Below, piece after piece: positions 1 through 9,585 of a stretch of 50,474 bases of DNA (positions are counted from its first letter, which is position 1; the number at the start of each line of letters is the position of its first letter). The notes under the pieces were generated by a model. That model was not told the DNA's origin. It was given only the letters and a program-made list of their open reading frames with translations, and ran no database searches. The translations under genes and the position numbers were made by a program. The DNA is from Marinoscillum pacificum (lineage in GTDB: Bacteria; Bacteroidota; Bacteroidia; Cytophagales; Cyclobacteriaceae), in NCBI RefSeq assembly GCF_024714495.1, contig NZ_JAMZMJ010000023.1:1-50474 (forward strand), written 5' to 3'.

Positions 1-2
1 CC

Positions 3-985
3 AACCCCTCTAATATCAATCATCCAAAAATTATTACTCCGTCTTGTCTCCCCTTGCTAATGGGAGATGGGTTAAATCCATTAAATGAAATTAGTAGGCG
101 ATAACACTAATTTAAATACAACTGTAATGTCGAGGCACGAGACATATATCTCGCCAATACCTATAAATATCGTGTGCGAGCGAATCCAAGCAATCTCATA
201 CTACCTATACTAACCCCGCTAATATCAATCATCCAAAATTTATTACTCTGTCTACTTCTCCCCTTGCTAATGGGAGATGGGTTAAATCCATTAAATGAAA
301 TTAGATAGGCGATAACACTACTTTAGATACAACTGTCATGTCGAGGCACGAGACATCTATCTCACTAGTACCCTTATCTATCATGTGCGAGCTAATCCAA
401 GCAAGCTCACACCACTATCAGTCCTGTAGTATGAAAGAATTTCATCAAAAACCCTCCCCCAACCCCCTCCCTTAAAATGGAGGGGACTAAACCACAAAAT
501 AAAACCAGTTTGTCATGTCGAGGCACGAGACATCTATCTCCCCAGCACCCATAACTATCGTGTACGAGCGCAGCGAAGCAATCTTACACTAACACACCAA
601 CCCCTCTAACACCATTCCTCCATAATTTTTTCGTCTGTTTATGTCTCCCCTTCACAAGGGGAGATAAGTATGACTGATAAAACAATGAAAGTTCGTCATC
701 GGTATCGCAGCGAAGCAATCTTACACTTCCGTCATTCCAGCGCAGGCGGGAATCACATAAAGTATCAACTATCTCCAACCCCTCTAATATCAATCATCCA
801 AAATTTATTAGTCTGTCTACGTCTCCCCTTGTTAATGGGAGATGGGTTAAATCCATTAAATGAAATTAATAGGCGATAACACTATTTTAGACACAACTGT
901 CATGTCGAGGTACGATACATCTATCTCACAAGTACCCTTATCTATCATGTGCGAGCGAAACGAAGCAGCCTAACACCATGTCATT
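3..985. repeat. Imperfect tandem array of a ~200-bp intergenic repeat
   Basis: Copies of one unit begin at about 3, 212, 599 (degenerate) and 777, and a partial copy lies at 511-588. Each full copy has, in order, a segment starting AACCCCTCTAATATCAATC, a CTCCCCTT...GGGAGATGGG segment, AAATCCATTAAATGAAATTA, a TGTCGAGGCACGAGACAT core and a TGTGCGAGCGAA..AAGCA end. The first two copies are 209 bp apart and nearly identical. Copy four contains a perfect hairpin, CTCCCCTT-CAC-AAGGGGAG, at 645-663. I see no credible gene anywhere in 1-1114: short open frames run across the repeats and have no recognisable product. The array may extend beyond the left edge of the window. Confidence 0.85.
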
Positions 986-1114
986 ACCCTATCTCATCAT
1001 TCCTCACACTTCAATCATCCGACATCTAACTTATGTCTTCTAACATCCCACTTTCAGCAACTGACATCTAGTTTCCAACATCCATCTAACCAACTATTTC
1101 ACTATTTTGCAGCC

Positions 1115-2269
1115 ATGTTGAAAAAACTACTGCCATTTATTCTTTTCATCGGATTATTAACATCCAGCAAAGCACAGGAAGTCTCTCATTGGATGATCTC
1201 AAAAGGCTTCGAAAATGTCCAAACTTTAAGCAGGAATGACACCTTATTTATTTCCTATGAAAATCGAGTCCATCGTTATGAAGTAGCTGCCATAAAAGAA
1301 ATATTAAACACCTTACCAATTCCAGATGGAACAAACACGCTGGTAATTTTCCCAAAGTACCAGAACCTACCTACCGTACAGTTAATAATCCCGACAAGTC
1401 TGGATCAATATCTCTCTAAAATAACTCTTAAAACAGATCTTTGGTCTTCCACAGGATTTGGAGAAACAGTATCAGAAAACCAATCAACATTCAAAGCTGA
1501 TTTAAGCATTGGTCCCTGGATTTACGGAACACAAATTGGGAACTATGACGACCCAATCAAAATAGAGCTAGACCTTGCTCCTACCTTGCATTTACAATTA
1601 GCAAAAGGTCTCAAACTCACTGGACAACTTCTGGTTCCTGTAATCAACAACTACTCCGACAATGGTATTCGTCCCGGTATTTTGACTTTGGAGCAATCTG
1701 TAAAACTTCCTTTCAACACTTATGCCACCGCTTCTTTTGGACAATACAATCCAAGAAGATACGGAGCTCGACTTCATGCGATGACCTATACCAAAGATGG
1801 ACAGTGGGGACTTGGAACTACCCTGGGTTATACACAACCATCCTCCATATCCGGTGAGCTAACCTATGATTTCTACGAAAACAGAGCGACACACATTGCT
1901 CGAGTGAACGCCTCCTGGAGATGGTTAGAACAAGACCTAATTCTGTCGGGAAGTTTCGGCACTTTTTTATATCAAGATTTGGGAGTGAAAGTAGAAGCAC
2001 GACGACAATTTAAAGAAGCGCAAATTGCGGTATTCCTTCAAAAGACTTCCATTAGAGAAAATGCAGGCTTTTCCTTATTTCTACCAATTCCTACAAAAAA
2101 ATATTCTTCCATCAAACAATTCAGAGTTAGAACAGCTCGTCATTTGAGGTATCGTTATCGTTTTAGAGGACAGACTTACGGCGGAGAAGAAATGCAACCG
2201 TTTTACGATATAGTTTTGAAATTGACAGAACTTAATCCTGCATTTCTATACAATAAAATATTCGAATAA
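1115..2269 (+). CDS. YjbH-like outer-membrane protein, C-terminal-half type
   Basis: This is a 384-residue exported protein with a signal peptide over about residues 1-20 (ending SSKAQ). The body alternates short amphipathic strands and turns, with many aromatic and glycine residues, as in an outer-membrane beta-barrel. The order GLKLTGQLLVPV, then GQYNPRRYGARL, then a GLGTTLGYTQPSS segment, then VEARRQF and a RYRFRG segment near the C-terminus resembles the second half of the YjbH/GfcD exopolysaccharide family. E. coli YjbH is about 700 residues, so this is roughly half length. It opens the polysaccharide locus after the repeat array, and a second protein resembling the N-terminal half of YjbH closes the locus at 32498-33205. 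The likely role is export or outer-membrane passage of the polysaccharide. The family call is motif-based and moderately sure; the barrel call is firmer. Confidence 0.65.
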   Translation: MLKKLLPFILFIGLLTSSKAQEVSHWMISKGFENVQTLSRNDTLFISYENRVHRYEVAAIKEILNTLPIPDGTNTLVIFPKYQNLPTVQLIIPTSLDQYLSKITLKTDLWSSTGFGETVSENQSTFKADLSIGPWIYGTQIGNYDDPIKIELDLAPTLHLQLAKGLKLTGQLLVPVINNYSDNGIRPGILTLEQSVKLPFNTYATASFGQYNPRRYGARLHAMTYTKDGQWGLGTTLGYTQPSSISGELTYDFYENRATHIARVNASWRWLEQDLILSGSFGTFLYQDLGVKVEARRQFKEAQIAVFLQKTSIRENAGFSLFLPIPTKKYSSIKQFRVRTARHLRYRYRFRGQTYGGEEMQPFYDIVLKLTELNPAFLYNKIFE

Positions 2270-2460
2270 GTCAATTTTTTATGAATTTCACAACGCACCA
2301 TTGAATTCTTTCACTATTTTAGTATTCTGACAATTTTCCACAATTAATTAATGGTTAATTGATTGAAAGAGAAGGAGTACCGATATTTATTCCTAACTTT
2401 ACTTTATAGTTGCATAGAATATGCAATGCTGAAGCGAACTCGAGAAAATACTTATCCGTC

Positions 2461-3603
2461 ATGAAACTCATCAGGCAATCAGCTTTTATTACAAGTATCC
2501 TCGCTTTGATTATTTTCATTGCGTGCAAGCGAACTATCGGCGGTATCGATAGAGATACACCTCCACTACCTAGTGGAAATCAAATGATTTCGTTACAAGT
2601 GGCTACCACGGATGGTTCTGCTCTACCAACTTACACGGTTTTGGTAACAACTCCAGACGGATCTACTAATAGTTCCACCTCTGGCGATCCAGAATTCATT
2701 ATTGACCCGATAATCTCGGGAACTTACACCATTGAAGTAACTACAGATGCAGGAGGTCATATTGGGCAAACCAAAGAAATCATAGCTAATGTACCTGCTG
2801 AACCATCAGATGATTACGTAACTGGTGCCACATTCTTTCTTACTACCAAGAATCCAGCAGTAACCATTGATAATGCAGCAGGTGGTACGATCAATGTTCC
2901 CGCGATGGGCACTGGAGCGGGAGGAATAGGATCACTTCCAACCACAATCACAATCCCTCCAGGAGCTCTTCCAGGAAATGGCAGCACCGCCATAAGTGTA
3001 ACACCAACACCTTCAGACGGCAGTACATCCAATAACGGAATTAAGGGGGTGGAATTCCATTTTGAGCCGACCCCATTACAATTCACCACACCGATTACAA
3101 TCGAAATGCCTTTAGGCTTATCACAAACAGCTGTAAACAGTGGAGCTGAAGTGGTATTTCAATATGAAGATGGGGAAACAGAACCTGTTACGCTGAGTAG
3201 TGATGGACAAATGGGAACAACTCAAATCTCACACTTTTCTACCTGGACAGTGGTACTAGATATGAACCTGATCATTACTAGTAATGCAAGATCTCAGACT
3301 TTCAGCTCGATATGTAGTGAGGGTTTAGATGAAAGCTTCACTTTTTCAGGATCATACGGTCCTATAGTTTCCAATTTACTGCAAATACCAACTCAATATC
3401 AAACGGTCATCATTAATGGAACTGTTGTAAAAGAGCCAATTGCTTATTTTAGGTTGTCAGGTACCGCTACAGCATTTACTTTTGGATATCGATTGGAAAC
3501 ATCTAATGGCAACCTTCTAGAACAAAGAAACAACATACCTCTTTGCTCTGAATGCTACACCACAACCTACTCTAGTACTGAATGTCACGATTCAGGAGGA
3601 TGA
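2461..3603 (+). CDS. Lipoprotein with ZU5-like domain, function unknown
   Basis: I place the start at the ATG at 2461, which gives a compact lipoprotein signal (MKLIRQSAFITSILALIIFIAC); an in-frame start at 2410 would add 17 residues before it. The mature protein begins at the Cys at residue 22. Residues of about 40-110 look like a carboxypeptidase-regulatory-like beta-sandwich. A segment with GGTINVP and TITIPPGALPGNG, followed by FHFEPTPLQFTTPITIEMP, is typical of ZU5-like domains. The C-terminal third carries several cysteines (CSEGLDE, CSECYTT, TECHDSGG), which could form disulfides. It lies 35 bp upstream of a small barrel gene and two genes before the OPX gene, so it is probably a surface lipoprotein co-expressed with the export machinery. 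No enzyme motif is visible. Confidence 0.7.
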   Translation: MKLIRQSAFITSILALIIFIACKRTIGGIDRDTPPLPSGNQMISLQVATTDGSALPTYTVLVTTPDGSTNSSTSGDPEFIIDPIISGTYTIEVTTDAGGHIGQTKEIIANVPAEPSDDYVTGATFFLTTKNPAVTIDNAAGGTINVPAMGTGAGGIGSLPTTITIPPGALPGNGSTAISVTPTPSDGSTSNNGIKGVEFHFEPTPLQFTTPITIEMPLGLSQTAVNSGAEVVFQYEDGETEPVTLSSDGQMGTTQISHFSTWTVVLDMNLIITSNARSQTFSSICSEGLDESFTFSGSYGPIVSNLLQIPTQYQTVIINGTVVKEPIAYFRLSGTATAFTFGYRLETSNGNLLEQRNNIPLCSECYTTTYSSTECHDSGG

Positions 3604-3638
3604 TCTAATGCTTTAACCCGCTAATGAGCCAAACAACT

Positions 3639-4421
3639 ATGAAAAAAATTATTCTAATAGCTTGCGTATTCATCTCGCTTACTGCTTTTAGTCAAAGCAG
3701 GTATAGCAGGGGTCCGTCATTCAAAGAATTTGGTATGGGTGTTGGAGCTTTTTGGCCAGCACTAGACTATTATAATGAGCGAACTGGATATGAATTCAAT
3801 CAAGGGTTGTCTAGCCAGTTATATGGTAACATCGCCTTGAATTCCATCATTGGTGTACGCTTAGGCGTCGGGTACAACTACATTAATGGAACTCAGCAAG
3901 TAACCAGCGAATGGGCTGAGGAAACTTCGATTGGTATTATGCCATTAAATGCCGAATTATTGTTTAATTATGGTGTTGGAGGTCGCTCAGGTTCACAGAA
4001 ATTTTCAAGAAGTGCATTTACACCAAACTTCTATATAGGTGGTGGAGGTGGGTATGATTTCCTTTTCATAAAATACAGTACACCTACCGGTGGCAACCAA
4101 AATAATGTTGGAGCTACGTTTTCGTATCATGCTTTGTTAGGAGTTCAGTTCCCGATTGGACCTATGAAGCTTGGGTTAGAAGGACAGTATATTTTTGGTT
4201 CCTATTCACAGGCGTTTGTTCTTAACAACGGAAGTGAAAGTGCTGAGGTGGTGTCTATCAATGGCCCCAAAGCCTTTGTAACCATAGCCTACCCGCTCAA
4301 CAGCATTTCCAGCCACAGTAGAAGCTCCTACGGAAGACGAAGAACTTATCACTCTAAACGTTACAAGCGTGGAGGATTATTCAAGGCACTATTTAGAAGT
4401 AACAGACCGAGAAGACGTTAG
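3639..4421 (+). CDS. Small outer-membrane beta-barrel protein with a basic C-terminal tail
   Basis: I prefer the ATG at 3639, which starts a normal signal peptide (MKKIILIACVFISLTAFSQ); an in-frame ATG at 3624 adds five residues. The mature protein has alternating strands rich in glycine and aromatics (GVRLGVGYNYINGT, YIGGGGGYDFLF, LGLEGQYIFGSY), as in the PorT/OmpA-like barrels common in Bacteroidota. The barrel appears to end at about residue 220. About 35 residues follow that are dominated by Arg, Lys, Ser and Tyr (YGRRRTYHSKRYKRG, then RSNRPRRR). A basic tail after a barrel is unusual and could contact an acidic polymer or lipopolysaccharide. It sits 42 bp before the OPX gene. Function is unknown. 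Confidence 0.75.
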   Translation: MKKIILIACVFISLTAFSQSRYSRGPSFKEFGMGVGAFWPALDYYNERTGYEFNQGLSSQLYGNIALNSIIGVRLGVGYNYINGTQQVTSEWAEETSIGIMPLNAELLFNYGVGGRSGSQKFSRSAFTPNFYIGGGGGYDFLFIKYSTPTGGNQNNVGATFSYHALLGVQFPIGPMKLGLEGQYIFGSYSQAFVLNNGSESAEVVSINGPKAFVTIAYPLNSISSHSRSSYGRRRTYHSKRYKRGGLFKALFRSNRPRRR

Positions 4422-4463
4422 TCATAGTATTCGATTTTCCATCTAATTATTCGTCGCATTATA

Positions 4464-5264
4464 ATGAAAATCCAGATTGCTCTTTGGAGCATAATACTTA
4501 TTGGCATAGTAGGACAATCATGCATACCTAATAAAAAGGTGGTTTATCTTCAGCCAAATGAAACCAGCTCTCTTCCTCTTGACTCTTTGATTGAAACCAG
4601 CTACAATCAATACCAACTTAAAAAGGGAGATTTGATCAATGTGGAGGTTCGTTCAAGTGACCCCATGCTAGCGCAGATTTTTATTCCTACTATTAATGGA
4701 GCTAATCTAGGTCAAGTTGCTACAGCTGGTAATAACCTTAACTATATTCAAGGGTATGCACTGAATGCAAACGGAGATATCGAATTACCCTTAGTTGGCT
4801 TTATACATATAGAAGGCCTAACTATTGAAGAGAGTAAAAAGTTGATTTCCTCAGAAATAGCTAAATTCATTAAGTCGCCATATATTTCCGTAAAACTTGG
4901 TGGTATTCCCTATGCCACTCTTGGGGAGTTCAATAGACCCGGACGATACTCGGCACTACAATCTCGACTTACAATATTAGAAGCTATAGCCAACTCTGGA
5001 GACCTCACTATTCTGGCTAATCGCAAAAAATTCACATTGATTCGTCAACATAAAGAAGGAATTAAAAGGCACCTTATAGATCTCACCGATGAAGAACTAC
5101 TCATCTCGCCCTACTATTATATACAGCCTGGTGATCAACTATATGCTGAGCCACTTAAAGTCAGACAATGGGGTGTAGGAGTAACAGGCTCACAAACCTT
5201 TACTACTATACTGTCTATAGTATCCAGCACTTTGCTGATCATCATTACCGCTAATCAACTTTAA
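4464..5264 (+). CDS. wza: Outer-membrane polysaccharide export (OPX) lipoprotein, Wza-like
   Basis: This is a 266-residue lipoprotein with a signal ending at GIVGQSC (Cys20). Residues of about 50-155 form the polysaccharide export (poly_export) domain, with the typical YQLKKGDLINVEV start, GDIELPLVGFIHIEGLT and AKFIKSPYISVKL. A SLBB-like domain follows (YATLGEFNRPGRYSAL, then LTILEAIANSGDLT and IQPGDQLYAEP). The protein ends with one hydrophobic segment (about 248-264) rather than the long amphipathic helix that forms the outer-membrane pore of E. coli Wza (about 379 residues). This short form is common in Bacteroidota and may need a separate barrel partner, such as the YjbH-like proteins here. 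The gene is 7 bp upstream of the Wzc-like gene, the usual OPX-PCP pair. Confidence 0.93.
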   Translation: MKIQIALWSIILIGIVGQSCIPNKKVVYLQPNETSSLPLDSLIETSYNQYQLKKGDLINVEVRSSDPMLAQIFIPTINGANLGQVATAGNNLNYIQGYALNANGDIELPLVGFIHIEGLTIEESKKLISSEIAKFIKSPYISVKLGGIPYATLGEFNRPGRYSALQSRLTILEAIANSGDLTILANRKKFTLIRQHKEGIKRHLIDLTDEELLISPYYYIQPGDQLYAEPLKVRQWGVGVTGSQTFTTILSIVSSTLLIIITANQL

Positions 5265-5271
5265 ACCAACT

Positions 5272-7608
5272 GTGAATCAAGAAAATTTTCAACAGCAGTT
5301 TTTAATGGAGGAATCCGGAGAATCCGATATCAAACATTACTTATTTTTAGTACTCCAAAACTGGAAATGGTTTGCACTTTCGGTACTTATCTTCCTTTTG
5401 GGAGCATACCTACTAAACCGTTATACTACACCTCAATACTCTGTAAGTGGAACTTTACTCATCAAAGAGTCCAAACAGAATGCTTCTGATGAAATTCTTA
5501 AGGAACTGGACTTCTTTAGTAGTTCTGTCAATATCGACAATGAGATTGCTGTATTAAAATCCTATTCGTTAACGAAACAAGTTGTTGACTCTTTAAACCT
5601 ATTCATTTCAGTAAGTAAGGTTGGAAGATTTAAATCCTCAGAAATTTTCAAAGAGCAAACACCATTTGATTGGAAAATAAAAAAAGCATTCGAAACTTTA
5701 ACTCCACAAACGCTAACCATTTCAATTTTAAGTGACAATAAGCTAAATATAAATATCATAGATCCAGAAAGAGGATCAAGTGAAAACATCATATTGGATA
5801 TTACTGAAGAATACCAAAACGAGGAATTTAACCTATGGGTAAACCCAGATGAATTCACAACAACAGAACCTGGAGACGTCTTTGAATTAAATTTTGGATC
5901 TCCTGAAAAAACTGCTAAAGAATTAAGAAAACAGTTGCAAATTAATCAGTACAATAAAGAAGCAAGCATTGTTAAAATAAGTCTGGAATCACCGAACCAA
6001 CTCAAATCAAAAGCAATCATTCGTTTAATGATGCAATCTTACATAAACAGAGAATTGCTATTAAAGAATGAGAAAGCTAAAAGGACTGTTGAGTTCATTG
6101 ATAAACAACTCTCAGGAATTCAATCAGCTTTAAATGAAGCTGAAACAGAGATGGTAGATTTTAGAACAGAAAACAGCCTAATCAACATTAGTCAAGAAGG
6201 AGAGGCTTTATATACTAAAATCCAAGAGTTAGAAAAACAAGCACAAGAGACTGATTTGAAATTCGAATATTATCAATACTTGCAAAAGTACTTAAATCAA
6301 CCAGTTAATAACGAAAGTGTTGTTAGCCCCTCAACAGTTGGTATCACTGACCCCCCGCTAATCAATTCAATAGTTCAATATAATGAATTAAAAAATCAGC
6401 TGACTATTACCGATTCCTATGCATCAGATATCAACCCTCAGGTTCAAAGCATCAAATCGCAAATGATTTCGGTAAAGTCAATAATAAGTGAAAATATCAA
6501 CAACCTGATCAATGCTACCCAACTAACTCAATCAAACTTAAAAAGACAAATTCAACAGGCTGAACATGAATTAGACCAATTACCAAGCAGTGAACGAAAA
6601 CTAATTAACATTCAACGTCAGTTTAACCTCAATGACAACCTTTATGTATACCTACTAGAAAAGAAAGCTGAAGCAAGTATTGCTTTAGCAAGTACAGTTG
6701 CGAGTACTGAGATTTTAGATGAACCTTTACTTGAAGCACGTACAAGACCCAAAAACTTAAAAAATTATCTCCTGGCCCTAGCTTTTGGATTGTTCATACC
6801 TTTTGGCTTCATAATTCTGAAAGAATTCTTCACAAATACTATTCAAGATTCTACAGAAATTGAAAAACAAACATCACTCCCCATCCTTTCTTCTATAGCA
6901 CTGAGTCATAAAGATAAAGAATTGGTAATGAGCCATTTTCCTCGTTCAAGAACTTCAGAAAGCTTCCGTAATATGCGAGCAAGTTTGAAGTATTTAATGC
7001 CCGAGAACAAAAATACTCATGCAATCATGTTCACCTCCTTCACTTCAGGGGACGGAAAAACCTTCTGTGCGATGAATACAGCAGTCATGATGGCTCAAGC
7101 AGGTTATCAAACAATTCTATTGGGTTTAGACTTAAGAAGACCTAAAATTTATGACACTTTTAAATTGGAGAATTCTAGAGGAATAAGCAACCTGCTTCTA
7201 AGTAATGAGAAAAATGAAACTGACGATTTTATTTACGATTCAAATATTGAAAATCTAAAAATTATTCTTTCTGGACCAACGCCCCCTTTACCCAATGAGC
7301 TTTTTATGAGAGATTCCTTCCATAAACTAATGAAGGATTTAAGTCAAAATTATGAGTTCATCATAATCGACACCCCTCCTATTGGCCTAGTATCTGATGC
7401 ATATGAAATCTCGAAATACGCGGATACTACACTTTTTGTCATTCGACATCAATTAACTCCCAAAAAATCAATCGATTTCCTCAAAGACATTCAATCGAAG
7501 AACCTTATTAACAATCTCGGAATTCTATACAATGGAGTAGATTACCATAAATTGACCAGCTATTACGGATATAATAATAAGAAGTATAATGCTTATTACG
7601 AGGATTAA
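5272..7608 (+). CDS. wzc: Wzc-like polysaccharide co-polymerase / BY-kinase
   Basis: This is a 778-residue inner-membrane protein starting with GTG. It has a cytoplasmic N-terminus, a TM segment at about 35-50, a Wzz-type periplasmic domain with long coiled-coil stretches (about 250-480), a second TM at about 500-520 and a C-terminal tyrosine-kinase domain. Walker A reads TSGDGKT, Walker A' reads LLGLDLRRP (first Asp of the usual DxD replaced by Gly) and Walker B reads FIIIDTPP. The tail is a Tyr cluster (TSYYGYNNKKYNAYYED), the expected autophosphorylation site. In this family, cycles of tail phosphorylation control Wzy-dependent chain length and export together with the OPX protein. No matching phosphatase (Wzb type) is seen in the window. 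Confidence 0.95.
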   Translation: MNQENFQQQFLMEESGESDIKHYLFLVLQNWKWFALSVLIFLLGAYLLNRYTTPQYSVSGTLLIKESKQNASDEILKELDFFSSSVNIDNEIAVLKSYSLTKQVVDSLNLFISVSKVGRFKSSEIFKEQTPFDWKIKKAFETLTPQTLTISILSDNKLNINIIDPERGSSENIILDITEEYQNEEFNLWVNPDEFTTTEPGDVFELNFGSPEKTAKELRKQLQINQYNKEASIVKISLESPNQLKSKAIIRLMMQSYINRELLLKNEKAKRTVEFIDKQLSGIQSALNEAETEMVDFRTENSLINISQEGEALYTKIQELEKQAQETDLKFEYYQYLQKYLNQPVNNESVVSPSTVGITDPPLINSIVQYNELKNQLTITDSYASDINPQVQSIKSQMISVKSIISENINNLINATQLTQSNLKRQIQQAEHELDQLPSSERKLINIQRQFNLNDNLYVYLLEKKAEASIALASTVASTEILDEPLLEARTRPKNLKNYLLALAFGLFIPFGFIILKEFFTNTIQDSTEIEKQTSLPILSSIALSHKDKELVMSHFPRSRTSESFRNMRASLKYLMPENKNTHAIMFTSFTSGDGKTFCAMNTAVMMAQAGYQTILLGLDLRRPKIYDTFKLENSRGISNLLLSNEKNETDDFIYDSNIENLKIILSGPTPPLPNELFMRDSFHKLMKDLSQNYEFIIIDTPPIGLVSDAYEISKYADTTLFVIRHQLTPKKSIDFLKDIQSKNLINNLGILYNGVDYHKLTSYYGYNNKKYNAYYED

Positions 7609-7638
7609 ATTTTAACAAAACATTAAGAGAACTAAAGA

Positions 7639-8409
7639 ATGAAAATTGTAATACTTGCAGGTGGATTTGGTACCCGTTTGTCTGAAGAGACAGCACTTAA
7701 GCCAAAACCCATGGTAGAAATTGGAGGTAAGCCTATTATCTGGCATATAATGAAAACTTATTCCCATTACGGGTTCAATGATTTTGTTATCTGTTTGGGC
7801 TACAAAGGGTATGTGATCAAAGAATATTTTGCTAATTATTTTTTGCATCAGTCAGATGTTACCATTGATATGAATTCTAATTCTTTCGAATACCATAAGT
7901 CAGAAGCAGAACCCTGGAAGGTTTCATTAGTGGATACAGGGGCTAACAGTATGACTGGAGGACGAATAAAAAGGGTAAAAGAATACATTGGTAATGAACC
8001 ATTTATGCTTACCTATGGGGATGGTGTAGGCAATGTTGACATCAAAAATTTAGTCACCTTCCATCAAAGTCATGGTAAATTGATGACAGTTACCTCAGTA
8101 CAACCTTCCGGCAGATTTGGCGCATTGAATATTAATTCTGAAATGGAGGTTAAGTCATTTTTGGAAAAACCAAAAGGTGATGGTTCCTGGATCAATGGTG
8201 GGTTCTTTGTATGCCAGCCTGAAGTAATTGATTACATTGAGTGTGATGAGACTATTTGGGAACGAGATCCAATGGAAAGAATCGCATCAGATGGTGAAAT
8301 GAAAGCCTTCAAACACGAAGGTTTCTGGAAACCCATGGATACGCTTCGTGATAAAAATGAATTGGAAAATCTTTGGGGCGAGGGCAGTGCTCCCTGGAAA
8401 GTTTGGTAA
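7639..8409 (+). CDS. rfbF: Glucose-1-phosphate cytidylyltransferase
   Basis: A 256-residue nucleotidyltransferase of the expected length. The N-terminus has the sugar-nucleotidyltransferase signature (LAGGFGTRLSEET, then KPKPMVEIGGKPIIWHIM). Later RfbF-type motifs include LTYGDGVGNVD, TSVQPSGRFGAL and EGFWKPMDTLRDK. It joins CTP and glucose-1-phosphate to give CDP-glucose, the first committed step to CDP-3,6-dideoxyhexoses. The pathway continues directly downstream with rfbG, an RfbJ-like gene and rfbH. The assignment is firm. Confidence 0.96.
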   Translation: MKIVILAGGFGTRLSEETALKPKPMVEIGGKPIIWHIMKTYSHYGFNDFVICLGYKGYVIKEYFANYFLHQSDVTIDMNSNSFEYHKSEAEPWKVSLVDTGANSMTGGRIKRVKEYIGNEPFMLTYGDGVGNVDIKNLVTFHQSHGKLMTVTSVQPSGRFGALNINSEMEVKSFLEKPKGDGSWINGGFFVCQPEVIDYIECDETIWERDPMERIASDGEMKAFKHEGFWKPMDTLRDKNELENLWGEGSAPWKVW

Positions 8410-8491
8410 ATAATCTCCTCCCTCGTTAGGTAGAAATTGAGGGCTGTGTCATTCTATCACATTCTAATCACAAAATTTTCATTAGTTGACA

Positions 8492-9580
8492 ATGAACAAA
8501 GAGCAAATTCAACTTATTCAATCCTCTTATAAAGGCAAAAAGGTTTTTCTCACTGGGCATACTGGTTTTAAAGGTTCCTGGTTGCTTTACTGGCTCAAAC
8601 AATTGGGTGCAGAAGTTAAAGGTTACGCTTTGCACCCAGACCAGTCGGAATCTCTTTATAACAGCATGAATGGCGATTCTATGTGTGATTCTGTCATAGC
8701 TGACATACGCAATAAGGACAGATTGTCTCAAGAAATCAAGGAATATCAACCAGACTTTGTTTTTCACCTAGCAGCACAACCCCTTGTACGCCTCTCCTAT
8801 GAGATTCCCGCTGAAACATTTGAAGTGAATGCGGTTGGTACTGCCAATGTGCTGGATGGAATAAGACATCTGAAGAAATCATGTATTGGAGTGATGATCA
8901 CAACGGATAAGGTCTATGAAAACAAAGAATGGCATCATCCTTACCGAGAGTCAGATCAACTTGGTGGTTACGATCCTTACAGTGCCAGTAAAGCCTGTAC
9001 GGAGTTGGTCATTTCCAGTTACCGAAACTCTTTTCTCAATCCTTATGATTATCAAAACCACCATAAATCCATAGTTAGTGCGCGAGCTGGAAATGTCATC
9101 GGTGGTGGAGACTGGGCAAAGGATCGTATCATCCCAGATATTGTCAAAGCATTGATTGGCAATCGTTCAATAGAAGTAAGAAATCCAAAAGCAGTAAGAC
9201 CTTGGCAACACGTATTGGAGCCATTGGGAGGTTATTTGCTATTGGGTGCAATGCTCCTAAAAGAGCCTGTTAAGCACTCCTACTCCTGGAATTTTGGACC
9301 GCAAATTGAGGACAATCTGGATGTCGAGAGTCTGGTACAAACTGCAATCAAAGTCTGGGGTACGGGTAAGTATGAGACCCAAAAGCAAATAAATCAACCT
9401 CATGAAGCAGGCTTGCTTAAGTTAGATATCTCTAAGGCAATGGCGGAATTGAATTGGAAACCAAAATGGTCTGCTGAAACAACCATTGAAAAAACGCTTT
9501 CCTGGTATAAAAAGCGCTTAAATGGAGTTTCAGCGAGTGAATTATTGGAGTCAGACATCAATTCATATTCGACTAATTAA
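8492..9580 (+). CDS. rfbG: CDP-glucose 4,6-dehydratase
   Basis: A 362-residue extended short-chain dehydrogenase. I use the ATG at 8492; a TTG two codons earlier (8486) is possible. It has the Rossmann motif GHTGFKGSW, which is the RfbG variant, FHLAAQPLVRLSYE, TTDKVYENKEW and the catalytic YSASKACTEL (YxxxK). It converts CDP-glucose to CDP-4-keto-6-deoxyglucose. An 82-bp gap separates it from rfbF and holds a weak CCCTC/GAGGG inverted repeat but no convincing terminator. The assignment is firm. Confidence 0.96.
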   Translation: MNKEQIQLIQSSYKGKKVFLTGHTGFKGSWLLYWLKQLGAEVKGYALHPDQSESLYNSMNGDSMCDSVIADIRNKDRLSQEIKEYQPDFVFHLAAQPLVRLSYEIPAETFEVNAVGTANVLDGIRHLKKSCIGVMITTDKVYENKEWHHPYRESDQLGGYDPYSASKACTELVISSYRNSFLNPYDYQNHHKSIVSARAGNVIGGGDWAKDRIIPDIVKALIGNRSIEVRNPKAVRPWQHVLEPLGGYLLLGAMLLKEPVKHSYSWNFGPQIEDNLDVESLVQTAIKVWGTGKYETQKQINQPHEAGLLKLDISKAMAELNWKPKWSAETTIEKTLSWYKKRLNGVSASELLESDINSYSTN

Positions 9581-9585
9581 AACCA

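Noticed and set aside
584-879. Open frames of about 69 codons on both strands near the left end
   Set aside because: They lie across copies of the non-coding repeat, overlap each other on opposite strands and give no recognisable protein.
1-1000. CRISPR array
   Set aside because: The repeated units are about 200 bp, differ from each other and have no short constant repeat with unique spacers; no cas gene is present.
2410-2460. Earlier start for the ZU5-like lipoprotein
   Set aside because: The extra 17 residues would put a polar, charged stretch before the lipoprotein signal, spoiling a normal signal peptide that begins at 2461.
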